This document shows, piece after piece, positions 42,428-50,585 of a stretch of 64,000 nt of DNA. How positions within the stretch are numbered: position 1 is the stretch's first letter; each line of letters begins with the position of its first letter. This DNA is from Trebonia kvetii (GTDB taxonomy: Bacteria; Actinomycetota; Actinomycetes; Streptosporangiales; Streptosporangiaceae). The translations under genes were made by a program, and so were the position numbers. The DNA is taken from positions 558,001-622,000 of the forward strand of contig NZ_RPFW01000002.1 of the NCBI RefSeq assembly GCF_007827045.1. The letters are read 5' to 3'. The notes beneath the pieces were generated by a model. That model worked only from the letters and a program-made list of their open reading frames with translations. It was not told the DNA's origin and ran no database searches.

Positions 42428-42468
42428 AGATTTCCGCCGGCACTCCTGCGGAAGGCCGGCGGAAATCT
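42428..42468 (+). terminator. Hairpin between the E1 and E2 genes
   Basis: A 14-bp perfect stem (AGATTTCCGCCGGC at 42428-42441 with its complement at 42455-42468) and a 13-base loop lie 51 bases after the E1 stop and 44 before E2. Without a T-run it may be a partial terminator or an mRNA-stability element that sets the E1:E2 ratio. Confidence 0.5.
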
Positions 42469-42512
42469 CCCCGGCGGGCCCCGCTCCGCGTTTCCCGCGG
42501 GGAGGGACGGTC

Positions 42513-43892
42513 ATGGCAGTCGTAGTGCGGATGCCCAGCGTGCTGGCGGGGGCGACGGAGGCAGCCATCGCGCACTGGCTTGTCTCGCCGGGCGACCGCG
42601 TGAGCGTGGGGATGCCGCTCGCGGAGATCGAGACCGAGAAGGCGCTCGTTGAGTACGCGGCCGAGGAGGCGGGCGTCGTCGGGCGTCTTGTTCTCGGCGA
42701 GGGTGACACCGCGGAGATCGGCGAGCCGATCGCGGTGCTGCTTGTGGCGGGCGAGACCGACGCGGATGCCGAGATGGCGCTTGGCCTGCCGGGGCCATCT
42801 GCTGCCGTCGCACCGGGCGCTCCGGTGGTCGCACCGGATTCTGCGGCGTCCACGGGTCCGGGATCCGCGACCGCGCCAAGCGCCGCTCCTGAAACGAATG
42901 TCCATGCCCTTCCCGGCGGACGGATCTTCGCCAGCCCGCTGGTGCGCAAGCTGGCCGGGCAGCGGGGCATCGACCTGACGGGCCTAGCCGGCACCGGGCC
43001 GCACGGCCGGATCGTCCGCCGCGACCTTGAGCGCTACCTCGCGGCGGGGCCCGGCGCGTCCGCTGTGCACGCGTCCGTTTCCGCCGTGGCGCCGGCCGCC
43101 GGACCGTCCGCGCCGCTTTCCGAGACCGCCCCTGGCCGGGAGGCGGAGCGCGCACCCGTTCGGGAGAGTGCGCTGGAAGCGGCGCAGACCGAGGGCGACG
43201 GGACTACGCCGGCCGGTGAGACGCTAATTCCGCATACGCCGATGCGGCGGGCTATCGCGCGGCGGCTGACGGAGTCGAAGGCGACGGTGCCGCACTTCTA
43301 CCTGACCGCCGAGTGCGTGGTGGACGAGCTGCTTGCGCTGCGCGCGCGGGTTAACGAGACGTCACCGGTGAAGGTCTCGGTCAACGACTTCGTGATCGCG
43401 GCGGTGGCGGCGGCGTTCGGCGACGTGCCAGAGGCCAACGTCACGTGGACGGACGAGGGGCTGCTCCAACATCGACATGTCGACATATCGATCGCGGTGG
43501 CGACCGACTCCGGTCTCGTGACGCCGGTGCTGCGCGGCGTGGAGGGCATGCGGCTGTCCGCGATCGCGCGCGAGTCGGTGGACCTGGCGCGGCGGGCCAG
43601 GGACAGGAAGCTGCGGCAGCACGAGATCGAGGGCGGCTCGTTCGCGGTCTCCAACCTGGGCATGTACGGCACGGCGGAGTTCTCCGCGATCATCAACCCG
43701 CCGCAGTCCGGCATCCTCGCGGTCGGCGCGGCGCGGCAGCAGCCCGTAGTGGTGGACGGCGCGCTCGCCGTGGCGACCGTCATGCGGTGCACCCTGTCCG
43801 TCGATCACCGGGCCATCGACGGCGCCCTCGCCGCCCGCTGGCTCGCCGCCTTCAGCGCTCGCATGGAAAACCCGCTCGCCGCGGTCATCTAA
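42513..43892 (+). CDS. 2-oxoacid dehydrogenase E2, dihydrolipoamide acyltransferase
   Basis: Core of the complex, 459 residues. One lipoyl domain carries the lipoylated Lys43 in EIETEKALVEY. After an Ala/Pro-rich linker comes the peripheral subunit-binding domain (SPLVRKLAGQRGIDLTGLAGTG, about residues 130-166), a second Ala/Pro linker and the catalytic domain with VPHFYLTAECVV, FSVNDF-like KVSVNDFVIAA and the active-site SVDHRAIDGA. ATG 42513 has GGAGGG six bases upstream. It takes the acyl group from E1 and passes it to CoA. The lipoyl motif has EKA rather than the usual DKA. Confidence 0.92.
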   Translation: MAVVVRMPSVLAGATEAAIAHWLVSPGDRVSVGMPLAEIETEKALVEYAAEEAGVVGRLVLGEGDTAEIGEPIAVLLVAGETDADAEMALGLPGPSAAVAPGAPVVAPDSAASTGPGSATAPSAAPETNVHALPGGRIFASPLVRKLAGQRGIDLTGLAGTGPHGRIVRRDLERYLAAGPGASAVHASVSAVAPAAGPSAPLSETAPGREAERAPVRESALEAAQTEGDGTTPAGETLIPHTPMRRAIARRLTESKATVPHFYLTAECVVDELLALRARVNETSPVKVSVNDFVIAAVAAAFGDVPEANVTWTDEGLLQHRHVDISIAVATDSGLVTPVLRGVEGMRLSAIARESVDLARRARDRKLRQHEIEGGSFAVSNLGMYGTAEFSAIINPPQSGILAVGAARQQPVVVDGALAVATVMRCTLSVDHRAIDGALAARWLAAFSARMENPLAAVI

Positions 43893-44133
43893 GCACGACT
43901 GCGGGGCCTCGTACCCGGGCAGCGGCGGCGGGGCGTATGGTCAGGAGTAGGCCAAGGGTATTTGTCCCGCACGGACCACGTGCAGGGACCGTGTCGCTGC
44001 CGATCCGATCCTGGCGGCATGGCCAGGCCGGCCGGGTCGGGTTATGGCGGTTCACCGATGCGCAGGTCATCTGCCGGGTGCCGCGGCACGCTCGCGGCGT
44101 CCCGCGGGGCGCGCTCCAGTCGGGGGGGCTCGC

Positions 44134-45171
44134 GTGCTTGAGTGTTTCCTCCCGGTTGCGTGGGACGGCGCCCAGGCAGTGGTGGTCATGCCGGAGCACA
44201 TCGGGGCATCGAACGCCGGGCAGGTACGTGACGCACTGCTTTCGGTCATCAACCTTGGCGCGGTGACGCTGATCGCGGACATGACCGCGACCGTGTCCTG
44301 TGACCATGCCGGCGCCGATGCCATCGTCCGTGCCTGGCGGCGGACCGTCAGCAGCGGGACGGAGCTGCGGCTGGTGGTCACCGCCGCGAGCGTCTCGCAG
44401 GTCCTCAGCCTGCGGGGCCTGGACCGGCAGGTCTCCGTCTATCCCTCCCTGGAGGCAGCCGCCGCCGCGAGGCTGCCGGCGGCGGCCGCCGTCCTGGCTG
44501 CGGCCGTGCCCCGGTCCGGCGGCCAGGCACCGGAGGGTTACGGGGCGGACCCGGTCCTGCCAGGATGGCTGCTCGACGCGCTCCAGGATGCGGTGGCGCT
44601 GGCAGACGGCGACGGCACGATCACGGCGGCCAGCGCCCGGCTGGAGGACATGTTCGGCTACGGCCCGGGCGAGATGGCCGGCCTTCCGGCCGAGGCTCTC
44701 GTGCCCGCCGCCCTGCAGGAGACGCACCGCAGGCACCGGTCCGCCTGGGCGCGGTCCCCGTCGACCCGGCCGATGGGCGCGGGCGCGCAGTTGGCCGGGC
44801 TGCGTAAGGACGGCACCACCTTCCCTGTCCGGGTCAACCTGATCCCGGTCACGACCGCGTCCGGGCAGCTCACCCTCGCCGTCATCCGCGACATCACCGG
44901 GACCGGGCGGCTCGACGACCTGGCCGCGCTGGCCGGGGACGCCGCCGAGGCCCAGCAGGTGCACCTGCGGCTGCTGGACGCGGTCATCACCGGCCTGTTC
45001 CACGCCGGGCTGGGTCTCGCGGCCGCCGAGGGCCAGCCCGCGGGCGCCGCCAGGCAGCGCTTCGGGGAAGTCGCCGCCGAACTCGACGACATCATCGCCC
45101 AGATCCAGGCTGCCGTGCTCGCGGGGGCCGCCCGGCGAGGCCCCGCCCCCGCCCCGCGCCGCCGGCGATGA
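44134..45171 (+). CDS. STAS-PAS domain protein (anti-sigma-antagonist-like sensor)
   Basis: A 345-residue soluble protein. Residues 1-100 form a STAS-type domain (VVVMPEHIGASNAGQVRDAL, then LGAVTLIADMTATVSCDHAG), where the residue phosphorylated in SpoIIAA-like proteins is replaced by the Cys/Asp region. Residues 145-265 are a PAS domain (LLDALQDAVALADGDGTITAAS, EDMFGYGPGEMAGLPAEALVP, KDGTTFPVRVNLIPV). A C-terminal helical part follows, ending in a basic Pro/Arg tail. GTG 44134 is chosen as the first start next to the domain; the upstream sequence is Arg/Ala-rich. It may link small-molecule or light sensing to partner switching; no partner is adjacent. Confidence 0.7.
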   Translation: MLECFLPVAWDGAQAVVVMPEHIGASNAGQVRDALLSVINLGAVTLIADMTATVSCDHAGADAIVRAWRRTVSSGTELRLVVTAASVSQVLSLRGLDRQVSVYPSLEAAAAARLPAAAAVLAAAVPRSGGQAPEGYGADPVLPGWLLDALQDAVALADGDGTITAASARLEDMFGYGPGEMAGLPAEALVPAALQETHRRHRSAWARSPSTRPMGAGAQLAGLRKDGTTFPVRVNLIPVTTASGQLTLAVIRDITGTGRLDDLAALAGDAAEAQQVHLRLLDAVITGLFHAGLGLAAAEGQPAGAARQRFGEVAAELDDIIAQIQAAVLAGAARRGPAPAPRRRR

Positions 45172-45526
45172 CCATTAGCCGGTCGCCTGGCCAGCTCCGT
45201 GGGCGGCCGGATCGTCTCTTTCGAGGGGACTGTGAATACTCCGGGAGGGTGATGTTGATCAGCACTGTACAGGCGTAGCCCGCCACGTCCGGCAAAGGCA
45301 GCTCGCCGCCGCCGAGGACAACCCGAGGCCGCGAGAACGTCTCGACAAGGACGATCGATTCGCCATCAAGGCTCCGGTGGCCCAGGGAGACCCAGGTCGC
45401 CGGGTCACCGATCCGATCGCCGAACGACTCCAGCCACCGCGACCCAGGCCACGACGGTTCCAGGCCGTAGACCGGAAAATCAACCGGCGGCGAAGGAAAA
45501 ACAGAACCCCGGACGGGACGGTTCAT
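45092..45526 (-). CDS. Hypothetical protein, possibly truncated
   Basis: A frame of 144 residues. The first 70 look like a real, compact protein (PVDFPVYGLEPSWPGSRWLE, GDPATWVSLGHRSLDG, VLVETFSRPR). The last third is Arg/Gly/Ala-rich and lies antisense to the end of the STAS-PAS gene (45092-45171), as expected when a stop codon has been lost. I do not recognise the family. ATG 45526 is chosen over 45544 because the protein-like part starts there. The gene may be a remnant. Confidence 0.45.
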   Translation of the reverse strand: MNRPVRGSVFPSPPVDFPVYGLEPSWPGSRWLESFGDRIGDPATWVSLGHRSLDGESIVLVETFSRPRVVLGGGELPLPDVAGYACTVLINITLPEYSQSPRKRRSGRPRSWPGDRLMVIAGGAGRGRGLAGRPPRARQPGSGR

Positions 45527-45565
45527 GGTCCTAGTGTGCCCCATCAGGTAGGACCCGCAGGACCC

Positions 45566-45943
45566 CTATGCGGGGTCGATGGTGACCTCGGCGCGGTTGC
45601 CGTAGAAGGCGACGTGGCCGGCGATCTCGGCGACCGACGGGAACGGGTGCTCGTAGGTCCAGATGACATCGGCCTCGGTGCGGCCGTCGGGCGTCTGGAC
45701 GGTGTAGTAGCTGGCGTCGCCCTTGTAGGGGCAGTAGGTCTGCGTGGTGGTGCGGTCGAGCAGCGACTGGTCGACGTCGCCGAGCGGTATGTACTGAACC
45801 ACCGGGTAGGAGGCCTCGGCAAGCGACAGCGCGTGATCGGTCTCGGCCACCACGCTGCCGCCCAGACGCACGGTCACGTGCGATCCTGTCGGACGGATCG
45901 TGATCGGGTGGGTGGCGTCGGGGATCTTGACGGTGCGGGTCAT
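45566..45943 (-). CDS. DUF427 family protein
   Basis: A 125-residue protein of the DUF427 family. It shows the family pattern VRLGGSVVAETDHALSLAEAS, PVVQYIPLGDVDQSLL, TYCPYKGDASYYTV with the CPYKG motif, and WTYEHPFPSVAEIAGHVAFYG near the end. ATG 45943 has GGGAG seven bases upstream; the longer frame upstream is not conserved. DUF427 proteins are small beta-rich proteins of unknown enzymatic role, common in actinobacteria, often next to redox or stress genes. It stands alone here. Confidence 0.85.
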   Translation of the reverse strand: MTRTVKIPDATHPITIRPTGSHVTVRLGGSVVAETDHALSLAEASYPVVQYIPLGDVDQSLLDRTTTQTYCPYKGDASYYTVQTPDGRTEADVIWTYEHPFPSVAEIAGHVAFYGNRAEVTIDPA

Positions 45944-46085
45944 CTCAACTCCCTGCGAGCGTTCCACTGTTGCTAACGTCAACCCAGCGACCCGTCCGGG
46001 ACATTCCGGCGAACAGCCGGCCGGGTCGAGCTGCAGGCGCTGCGGCGGAAGGTAGGCCACGTGAACCCGCGGCAGCCGCCGCTTG

Positions 46086-46096
46086 TTGCTGTTATC
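46086..46096 (+). repeat. Dispersed intergenic motif TTGCTGTTATC, copy 8
   Basis: Core preceded by CCGCTTG and followed by CG, between the DUF427 gene and the TetR operators upstream of the exporter. Confidence 0.7.
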
Positions 46097-46143
46097 CGTT
46101 GCCCGGGCGCGGGGCGGAGCGGGCGGCCTCAGTCGACTTGCAT

Positions 46144-46160
46144 TAGACAGACCTGTCTGT
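46144..46160. promoter_or_regulatory. TetR operator 1, exporter promoter
   Basis: TAGACAGACCTGTCTGT, containing the palindrome ACAGAC-CT-GTCTGT. It is 62 bases upstream of the exporter start and matches the sites at 46179 and 47671. Confidence 0.65.
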
Positions 46161-46178
46161 TTTAATGATGGTCATGGA

Positions 46179-46195
46179 TAGACAGACTGGTCTAC
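46179..46195. promoter_or_regulatory. TetR operator 2, exporter promoter
   Basis: TAGACAGACTGGTCTAC, the second TAGAC-type palindrome, 35 bases after operator 1 and 27 before the exporter start. Confidence 0.65.
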
Positions 46196-46221
46196 CTAAC
46201 GATTTCGGACGGGGAGTGGTC

Positions 46222-47538
46222 ATGAGCCAGCACCGTACGACCGCCGAACTGGCGGCCGTCAGGGCAGACAGGGCGGCGGCGCGCGTCGTCACCGGCCTCG
46301 ACCTGCCTGAGGATCCGCTAGCGGGTCGCGCCGGCCGCCGTGGCGATGGCCGGGCGCAGATCACCGGGATGCCGGCGCTGCTGCTGCTCGCGTCCCTGAC
46401 CGTATCGATGCTCGCATCCTCCGGCGCGCCGACGCCGCTGTACGCGATCTACCAGCAGCGCTGGGGGTTCACCCCGATCACGACGACGATCATCTTCGGG
46501 ATCTATGCGATCACCGTGCTCGTCGCGCTGCTGGTGTTCGGGCGGCTGTCGGATTACACCGGGCGGCGGCCCGTACTGCTCGCCGCCATCGCGGTCCAGG
46601 CGGCCTCGCTTGTGGTGTTCGCGACGGCGGGGGGCGTCGGCGACCTGATCGCCGCCCGCGTCATCCAGGGCATCTCGGCTGGGGCGGCGCTCGGTGCGAT
46701 CGGCGCGGGCATGCTGGACATCGACCGCGAGCGCGGCGCGCTGGCCAACGCGCTCACCCCGGGCATGGGCACCGGCACCGGCGTGCTGCTGTCCTCGCTC
46801 GCGGTGCAGTTCCTGCCCGCGCCGACCCGGCTGATCTACCTGGTGCTGCTCGGCGTGCTCACGGCGCAGGCCATCGGCGTCCTGCTGCTGCGCGAGACGG
46901 TGACACGCGCGCCCGGCGCGCTGCGGTCGCTGGTCCCCGACGTGTCGCTGCCCGCCGCCACCCGCGGCCCGATGCTCGCCGCGGCGCCCGTCGTGTTCGC
47001 CGTCTGGGCGCTGGCCGGGCTCATGGCGGCGCTCGGCCCGGAGCTGGTGCACGCGCTCACCGGGTCGGCCAGCGTGCTCGCGGGCGGCGCGGATGTGACG
47101 CTGATGACCGTGGCGGCCATCGTCGCGACCTTCACCTTGCGGAACACCGCGGCGACGACGGTGATGCTGACCGGCATCGGCGCGCTGATCGGCGGGTCGG
47201 CGATTGTCCTCGCCGCGCTCGGCACCGGGTCCGCGGCGGTGCTGTTCCTCGGCACGGCGGTCAGCGGCTTCGGCTTCGGCGCCGGGTTCCAGGGCGGCAT
47301 CCGCACCGTGGTGCCCGCGGCGAAGCCGCACGAGCGGGCCGGCGTGCTGTCCCTGCTGTTCGTCCTGTCCTACCTGGGCATGGGCGGGCCGGTGGTCATC
47401 GCGGGCTACGCGGTCGTGCACGGGCAGGGGCTTGTCGGCGCCGCGCGGGAGTACGCGATCGGCCTGATCGTGCTCGCCGTGTTCGCGCTGGCCGCGCTGG
47501 CGCGCACCAGCAGGACCCGGCGGGTCCGCGCGGCGTGA
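46222..47538 (+). CDS. MFS transporter (12-TM, drug-exporter-like)
   Basis: A 438-residue membrane protein with about 12 hydrophobic segments after a 50-residue charged N-terminus. Segment 1 reads LLLLASLTVSMLASSGAPTPLY, and the loop 2-3 motif A is FGRLSDYTGRRPVLL. The TPLYxxYQxxWGFT pattern is typical of a group of actinobacterial MFS proteins. ATG 46222 has GGGGAG seven bases upstream. Two TetR operators lie in its promoter and a third in front of the tetR gene downstream, so it is very probably induced by the ligand of that repressor, which it may export. Confidence 0.88.
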   Translation: MSQHRTTAELAAVRADRAAARVVTGLDLPEDPLAGRAGRRGDGRAQITGMPALLLLASLTVSMLASSGAPTPLYAIYQQRWGFTPITTTIIFGIYAITVLVALLVFGRLSDYTGRRPVLLAAIAVQAASLVVFATAGGVGDLIAARVIQGISAGAALGAIGAGMLDIDRERGALANALTPGMGTGTGVLLSSLAVQFLPAPTRLIYLVLLGVLTAQAIGVLLLRETVTRAPGALRSLVPDVSLPAATRGPMLAAAPVVFAVWALAGLMAALGPELVHALTGSASVLAGGADVTLMTVAAIVATFTLRNTAATTVMLTGIGALIGGSAIVLAALGTGSAAVLFLGTAVSGFGFGAGFQGGIRTVVPAAKPHERAGVLSLLFVLSYLGMGGPVVIAGYAVVHGQGLVGAAREYAIGLIVLAVFALAALARTSRTRRVRAA

Positions 47539-47670
47539 GCCGGTCGCCACGGCCCCTGACGCGGGTGCGGGGGTGCCGGAGTCACCCGCACCCGTTCGGG
47601 ATCGGCTGGAGCCCCGGCCGCCGTGCGACATGAGCCTCCGCGCGCGGCGGTACCGGCGCATACGATTCGT

Positions 47671-47687
47671 TAGACAGGTCAGTCTGA
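47671..47687. promoter_or_regulatory. TetR operator 3, tetR promoter (autoregulation)
   Basis: TAGACAGGTCAGTCTGA, sharing TAGACAG and GTCT with operators 1 and 2 at the same spacing, 14 bases before the tetR start. Confidence 0.65.
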
Positions 47688-47700
47688 AGAGGTGATGGCA

Positions 47701-48279
47701 ATGAGCGCTAAGGCGGCGACGGGGCTGTCGGCGCGCGAGCGGCTGCTCGATGCCGCGAACGAGCTCTTCTACGCCGAGGGGGTGCACACCGTCGGCATCG
47801 ACCGGGTGATCGAGCGGGCGGGTGTCGCCAAGGCGTCGCTTTACAACACCTTCGGCAGCAAGGACGAGCTGGTCCGCGCCTACCTGGAGGGCCGCCACGC
47901 GCGGATGGCCGGGCGGATCACGGCGTACCTCGAGCGGTATGCCGATCCTCGCGACAAGCTGCTCGGGATTTACGAGGCGCAGGGCGAGCTGTTCGCCGAG
48001 CCGGGTTACCGCGGCTGCGCGTTCGTCAGCGCCAGCGCGGAATCGCCTGGCGAGGCGGTGTCCCGCGCATCCGACGACTACCGGGGCTGGGTGCGGACGC
48101 TGTTCGCGGACCTGGCGAGCCAGGCGGGGGCGGCCGAGCCTGAGCGGCTGGCGCGCCAGCTGCACATGCTCTACGACGGGGCGTCGCTGTCGACGCGGAT
48201 GGACCGCGACCCGGCGGCGGCCGCGAACGCGCGGGCGGCCGCCGCGATCTTGCTGGACGCGGCGCTCGCCGGGCGCTGA
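47701..48279 (+). CDS. TetR-family transcriptional regulator
   Basis: A 192-residue repressor. The N-terminal helix-turn-helix reads RLLDAANELFYAEGVHTVGID, then RAGVAKASLYNTFGSKDELV; the ligand-binding domain follows. ATG 47701 is used because an AGAGG stands at good distance; ATG 47695 and GTG 47692 are possible. It lies downstream of the exporter on the same strand but has its own promoter with an operator of the same pattern as the two in the exporter promoter. The likely logic is repression of both genes until a toxic ligand binds. Confidence 0.9.
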   Translation: MSAKAATGLSARERLLDAANELFYAEGVHTVGIDRVIERAGVAKASLYNTFGSKDELVRAYLEGRHARMAGRITAYLERYADPRDKLLGIYEAQGELFAEPGYRGCAFVSASAESPGEAVSRASDDYRGWVRTLFADLASQAGAAEPERLARQLHMLYDGASLSTRMDRDPAAAANARAAAAILLDAALAGR

Positions 48280-48348
48280 CCCGGGAGAACCGCGGCGGCT
48301 CCCTTTGTTCCCGCTGGCGCTGGCGCGGCTCGCCATGCGCCGCGCGCC

Positions 48349-49782
48349 TCAGTGCATCGGCATGCCGTCCTCCTGACGGCGGCGGACGGGCGGCACCAGG
48401 AAGGCCGCGATCACCGCGGCGGCGAGCGCGCTCGCCGCGCCCGCGGTCAGCGCCGTGCGGAAGTCGGTGACGGCGGGGCGCGCCGCCACCAGGGCCGCGC
48501 CCGCGATGGTAGACGCCACCGCCACCCCGGCCGCGCCGCCGAGTTCGTGGAACGTGTTCACCAGCGCGCTGCGCAGCCCGGACTCGGCGGGCGGCGCGTC
48601 GGTCAGCGACGCGGTGAACGCGGTGACAAAGCAGAAGCCGATGCCGAACGCGGCGACGCTCAGCCCGGTCACCGCCTGCGCCGGTCCCGGCCACAGCGCC
48701 GCGATGCCGTAGCCGGCTCCGGACAGGATCAGGCCGGTCACGGCGACCGCCCGCGCGGGAACGTGCGTCAGCAGGTGGCCCGCGGTGTGCGCGGCCGCGA
48801 CGATGGCGACGGCGACCGGGATGAACACCAAGCCCACGTGGAGCGCGCTGTAGCCGTTGGCGTGCTGCAGCAGGAACGAGGTGAGGAAGAACCCGCCGAC
48901 GAGCAGCCCGGTCGAGACCAGCATCAGGAAGCCGCCCGCCGCGGTCGGCCGGCGCAGCAGCAGCCCGACGGCAAGCAGCGGGCTCGCGAAGTGCCGCTCC
49001 ACCCAGGCGAACGTCGTCCAGCCGGCGACCGCGAGTGCCAGCGCGGTCAGTGTCGACATGGACGCCCAGCCGTGGCTTCCGGCGTTGACCAGGCCGTAGA
49101 CGGCGGCGGCGGTTCCGCCGGTGACAAGCAGCGCGCCGGGCACGTCGAGCGGCCGGGCTCCTTGGTCACTGGCGGCGCGGCCCGACGGCGCCACCAGGGG
49201 CACCGCGATCAGCAGCGCGATCCCGATCGGCACGTTGATGGTGAAGATCCAGCGCCAGCCCGCCTCCGTGGTGAGGACGCCGCCGAGAATCACGCCGAGC
49301 GCGGAGCCGAGGCCGGCCAGGCCGGACCACACGCCGAGCGCCTTGGTACGGTCGGCGCCGGCGAACATCGCGAGCACGGTGGCGAGCGCGGCGGGCGAGA
49401 GCAGTGCGGCGCCGGTCCCTTGCAGGGCCCGGCCGGCCAGCAGCCACGCTGGATCGGCGGCGAGGCCGGACATGAGTGACGCGCCGGTGAAGACGGCCAG
49501 GCCGGCCAGGGTGAGCCGCCGTGGCCCGAACCGGTCGGCGAGCCTGCCGCCGAGCAGCATCAGGCCGCCGAAGCAGACCGTGTACGCGGTCATCACCCAG
49601 GGCAGCCCGTCCCTGCTCAGCCGCAGCGCGACGCCGATGTCCGGCAGCGCCACGTTCACCACGGTGACGTCGAGTATGAGCATCAGCTGGGCGACCGCGA
49701 GCAGCGCGAGCACGGTCCAGCGCGTACCGCGCGGACCCGGTGCGGCGGCCTGCCCGGCCTGGGCGACCGAGGAAGCGGTCAT
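48349..49782 (-). CDS. MFS transporter, DHA2 drug:H+ antiporter type
   Basis: A 477-residue protein with about 14 membrane segments. Landmarks are LMLILDVTVVNVALPDIG (motif D1), GGRLADRFGPRRLTLAG (motif A) and LGSALGVILGGVLTTE (motif C). GGGAGG precedes the ATG. It is divergent from a TetR gene 183 bases away, a standard arrangement for a repressor-controlled drug pump. It is a different lineage from the exporter at 18352-19803: the middle loop and the C-terminal half differ. Confidence 0.9.
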   Translation of the reverse strand: MTASSVAQAGQAAAPGPRGTRWTVLALLAVAQLMLILDVTVVNVALPDIGVALRLSRDGLPWVMTAYTVCFGGLMLLGGRLADRFGPRRLTLAGLAVFTGASLMSGLAADPAWLLAGRALQGTGAALLSPAALATVLAMFAGADRTKALGVWSGLAGLGSALGVILGGVLTTEAGWRWIFTINVPIGIALLIAVPLVAPSGRAASDQGARPLDVPGALLVTGGTAAAVYGLVNAGSHGWASMSTLTALALAVAGWTTFAWVERHFASPLLAVGLLLRRPTAAGGFLMLVSTGLLVGGFFLTSFLLQHANGYSALHVGLVFIPVAVAIVAAAHTAGHLLTHVPARAVAVTGLILSGAGYGIAALWPGPAQAVTGLSVAAFGIGFCFVTAFTASLTDAPPAESGLRSALVNTFHELGGAAGVAVASTIAGAALVAARPAVTDFRTALTAGAASALAAAVIAAFLVPPVRRRQEDGMPMH

Positions 49783-49803
49783 CGTTCCCCTCCCGAGTTA
49801 ACT

Positions 49804-49865
49804 CGTATACTGCTATACAGGTTTCCTGAGCTGAGGATAGCAGGTAACCCGTATAGCGCAATACG
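49804..49865. promoter_or_regulatory. Paired GTATA/TATAC palindromes between exporter and tetR genes
   Basis: GTATA-N4-TATAC (49805-49818) and CGTAT-N6-ATACG (49850-49865) are centred 46 bases apart in the divergent intergenic region. The first lies 23 bases before the exporter start. Both probably bind the adjacent TetR protein; the first also overlaps a TATA-like -10 for the exporter. Confidence 0.5.
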
Positions 49866-49965
49866 ACTTAATCGTGGAACGGCGTGGCGGAGGCACCCGG
49901 TCGCGTCGCGCACCCTAGAAAGGGAAGAACCGCACCAACCGCCGACAGCAGACGAAGGGCCGCGA

Positions 49966-50580
49966 GTGCGCATGGCCGCAGCAGCCGAACCGACGGAGGG
50001 CCGCCCCGCGCCGCGGCGGGCCGACGCCAGGCGCAACGTCGCTGCCATCCTGAACGCGGCCACCGAGTGCCTGGCGAAGAACCCGGACACGAACATGGCC
50101 GAGATCGCCGCCGCCGCCGGGGTCGGCCGGATGACGCTCTACGGTCACTTCCCGACCCGCGCCGAACTGGTCGACGCCGTGATGACGCGCACGGTCGCGC
50201 ACGCGCAGCAGGCGCTGGACGCCGTGGACATCTCCGGGGACCCGCGCCAGGCGGTGGCCAGGCTGGTCGCCGGGAGCTGGCAGATCGTCGACCAGTTCAG
50301 GAACGTGCTCGCGGCGGCGGAGCGGGAGCTGCCGCCTGACCGCATCCGCGCCGCGCACGACCCGGTGCTCGACCGCGTCTTCGCGCTGATCGAGCGCGGC
50401 CAGCAGTCCGGTGCCTTCCGCGCCGACCTGCCGCTGCCGTGGCTGACCACCCTCGCCCTCACCGTGATGCACGCGGCGGCGACGGAGGTCTCGGCGGGCC
50501 GGATGACCGCCGACCAGGCGCCGTCGATCGTCACCAGCACATTGCTCGCCGCGCTCACCGCGCCCGCCGATTACGCTTGA
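49966..50580 (+). CDS. TetR-family transcriptional regulator
   Basis: A 204-residue repressor. The helix-turn-helix reads ILNAATECLAKNPDTNMAEIAAAAGVGRMTLYGHFPTRAELV; the C-terminal ligand domain ends in APADYA. GTG 49966 has GAAGG eight bases upstream; ATG 49972 is possible but further away. It is divergent from the DHA2 exporter and probably represses it. The stop lies 5 bases before the GntR gene, so the two regulators may be co-transcribed, although they seem to serve different pathways. Confidence 0.9.
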   Translation: MRMAAAAEPTEGRPAPRRADARRNVAAILNAATECLAKNPDTNMAEIAAAAGVGRMTLYGHFPTRAELVDAVMTRTVAHAQQALDAVDISGDPRQAVARLVAGSWQIVDQFRNVLAAAERELPPDRIRAAHDPVLDRVFALIERGQQSGAFRADLPLPWLTTLALTVMHAAATEVSAGRMTADQAPSIVTSTLLAALTAPADYA

Positions 50581-50585
50581 TCGTC

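Noticed and set aside
46318..48336. 672-residue minus-strand frame opposite the exporter and tetR
   Set aside because: Antisense shadow; the plus strand encodes clear MFS and TetR proteins with operators.
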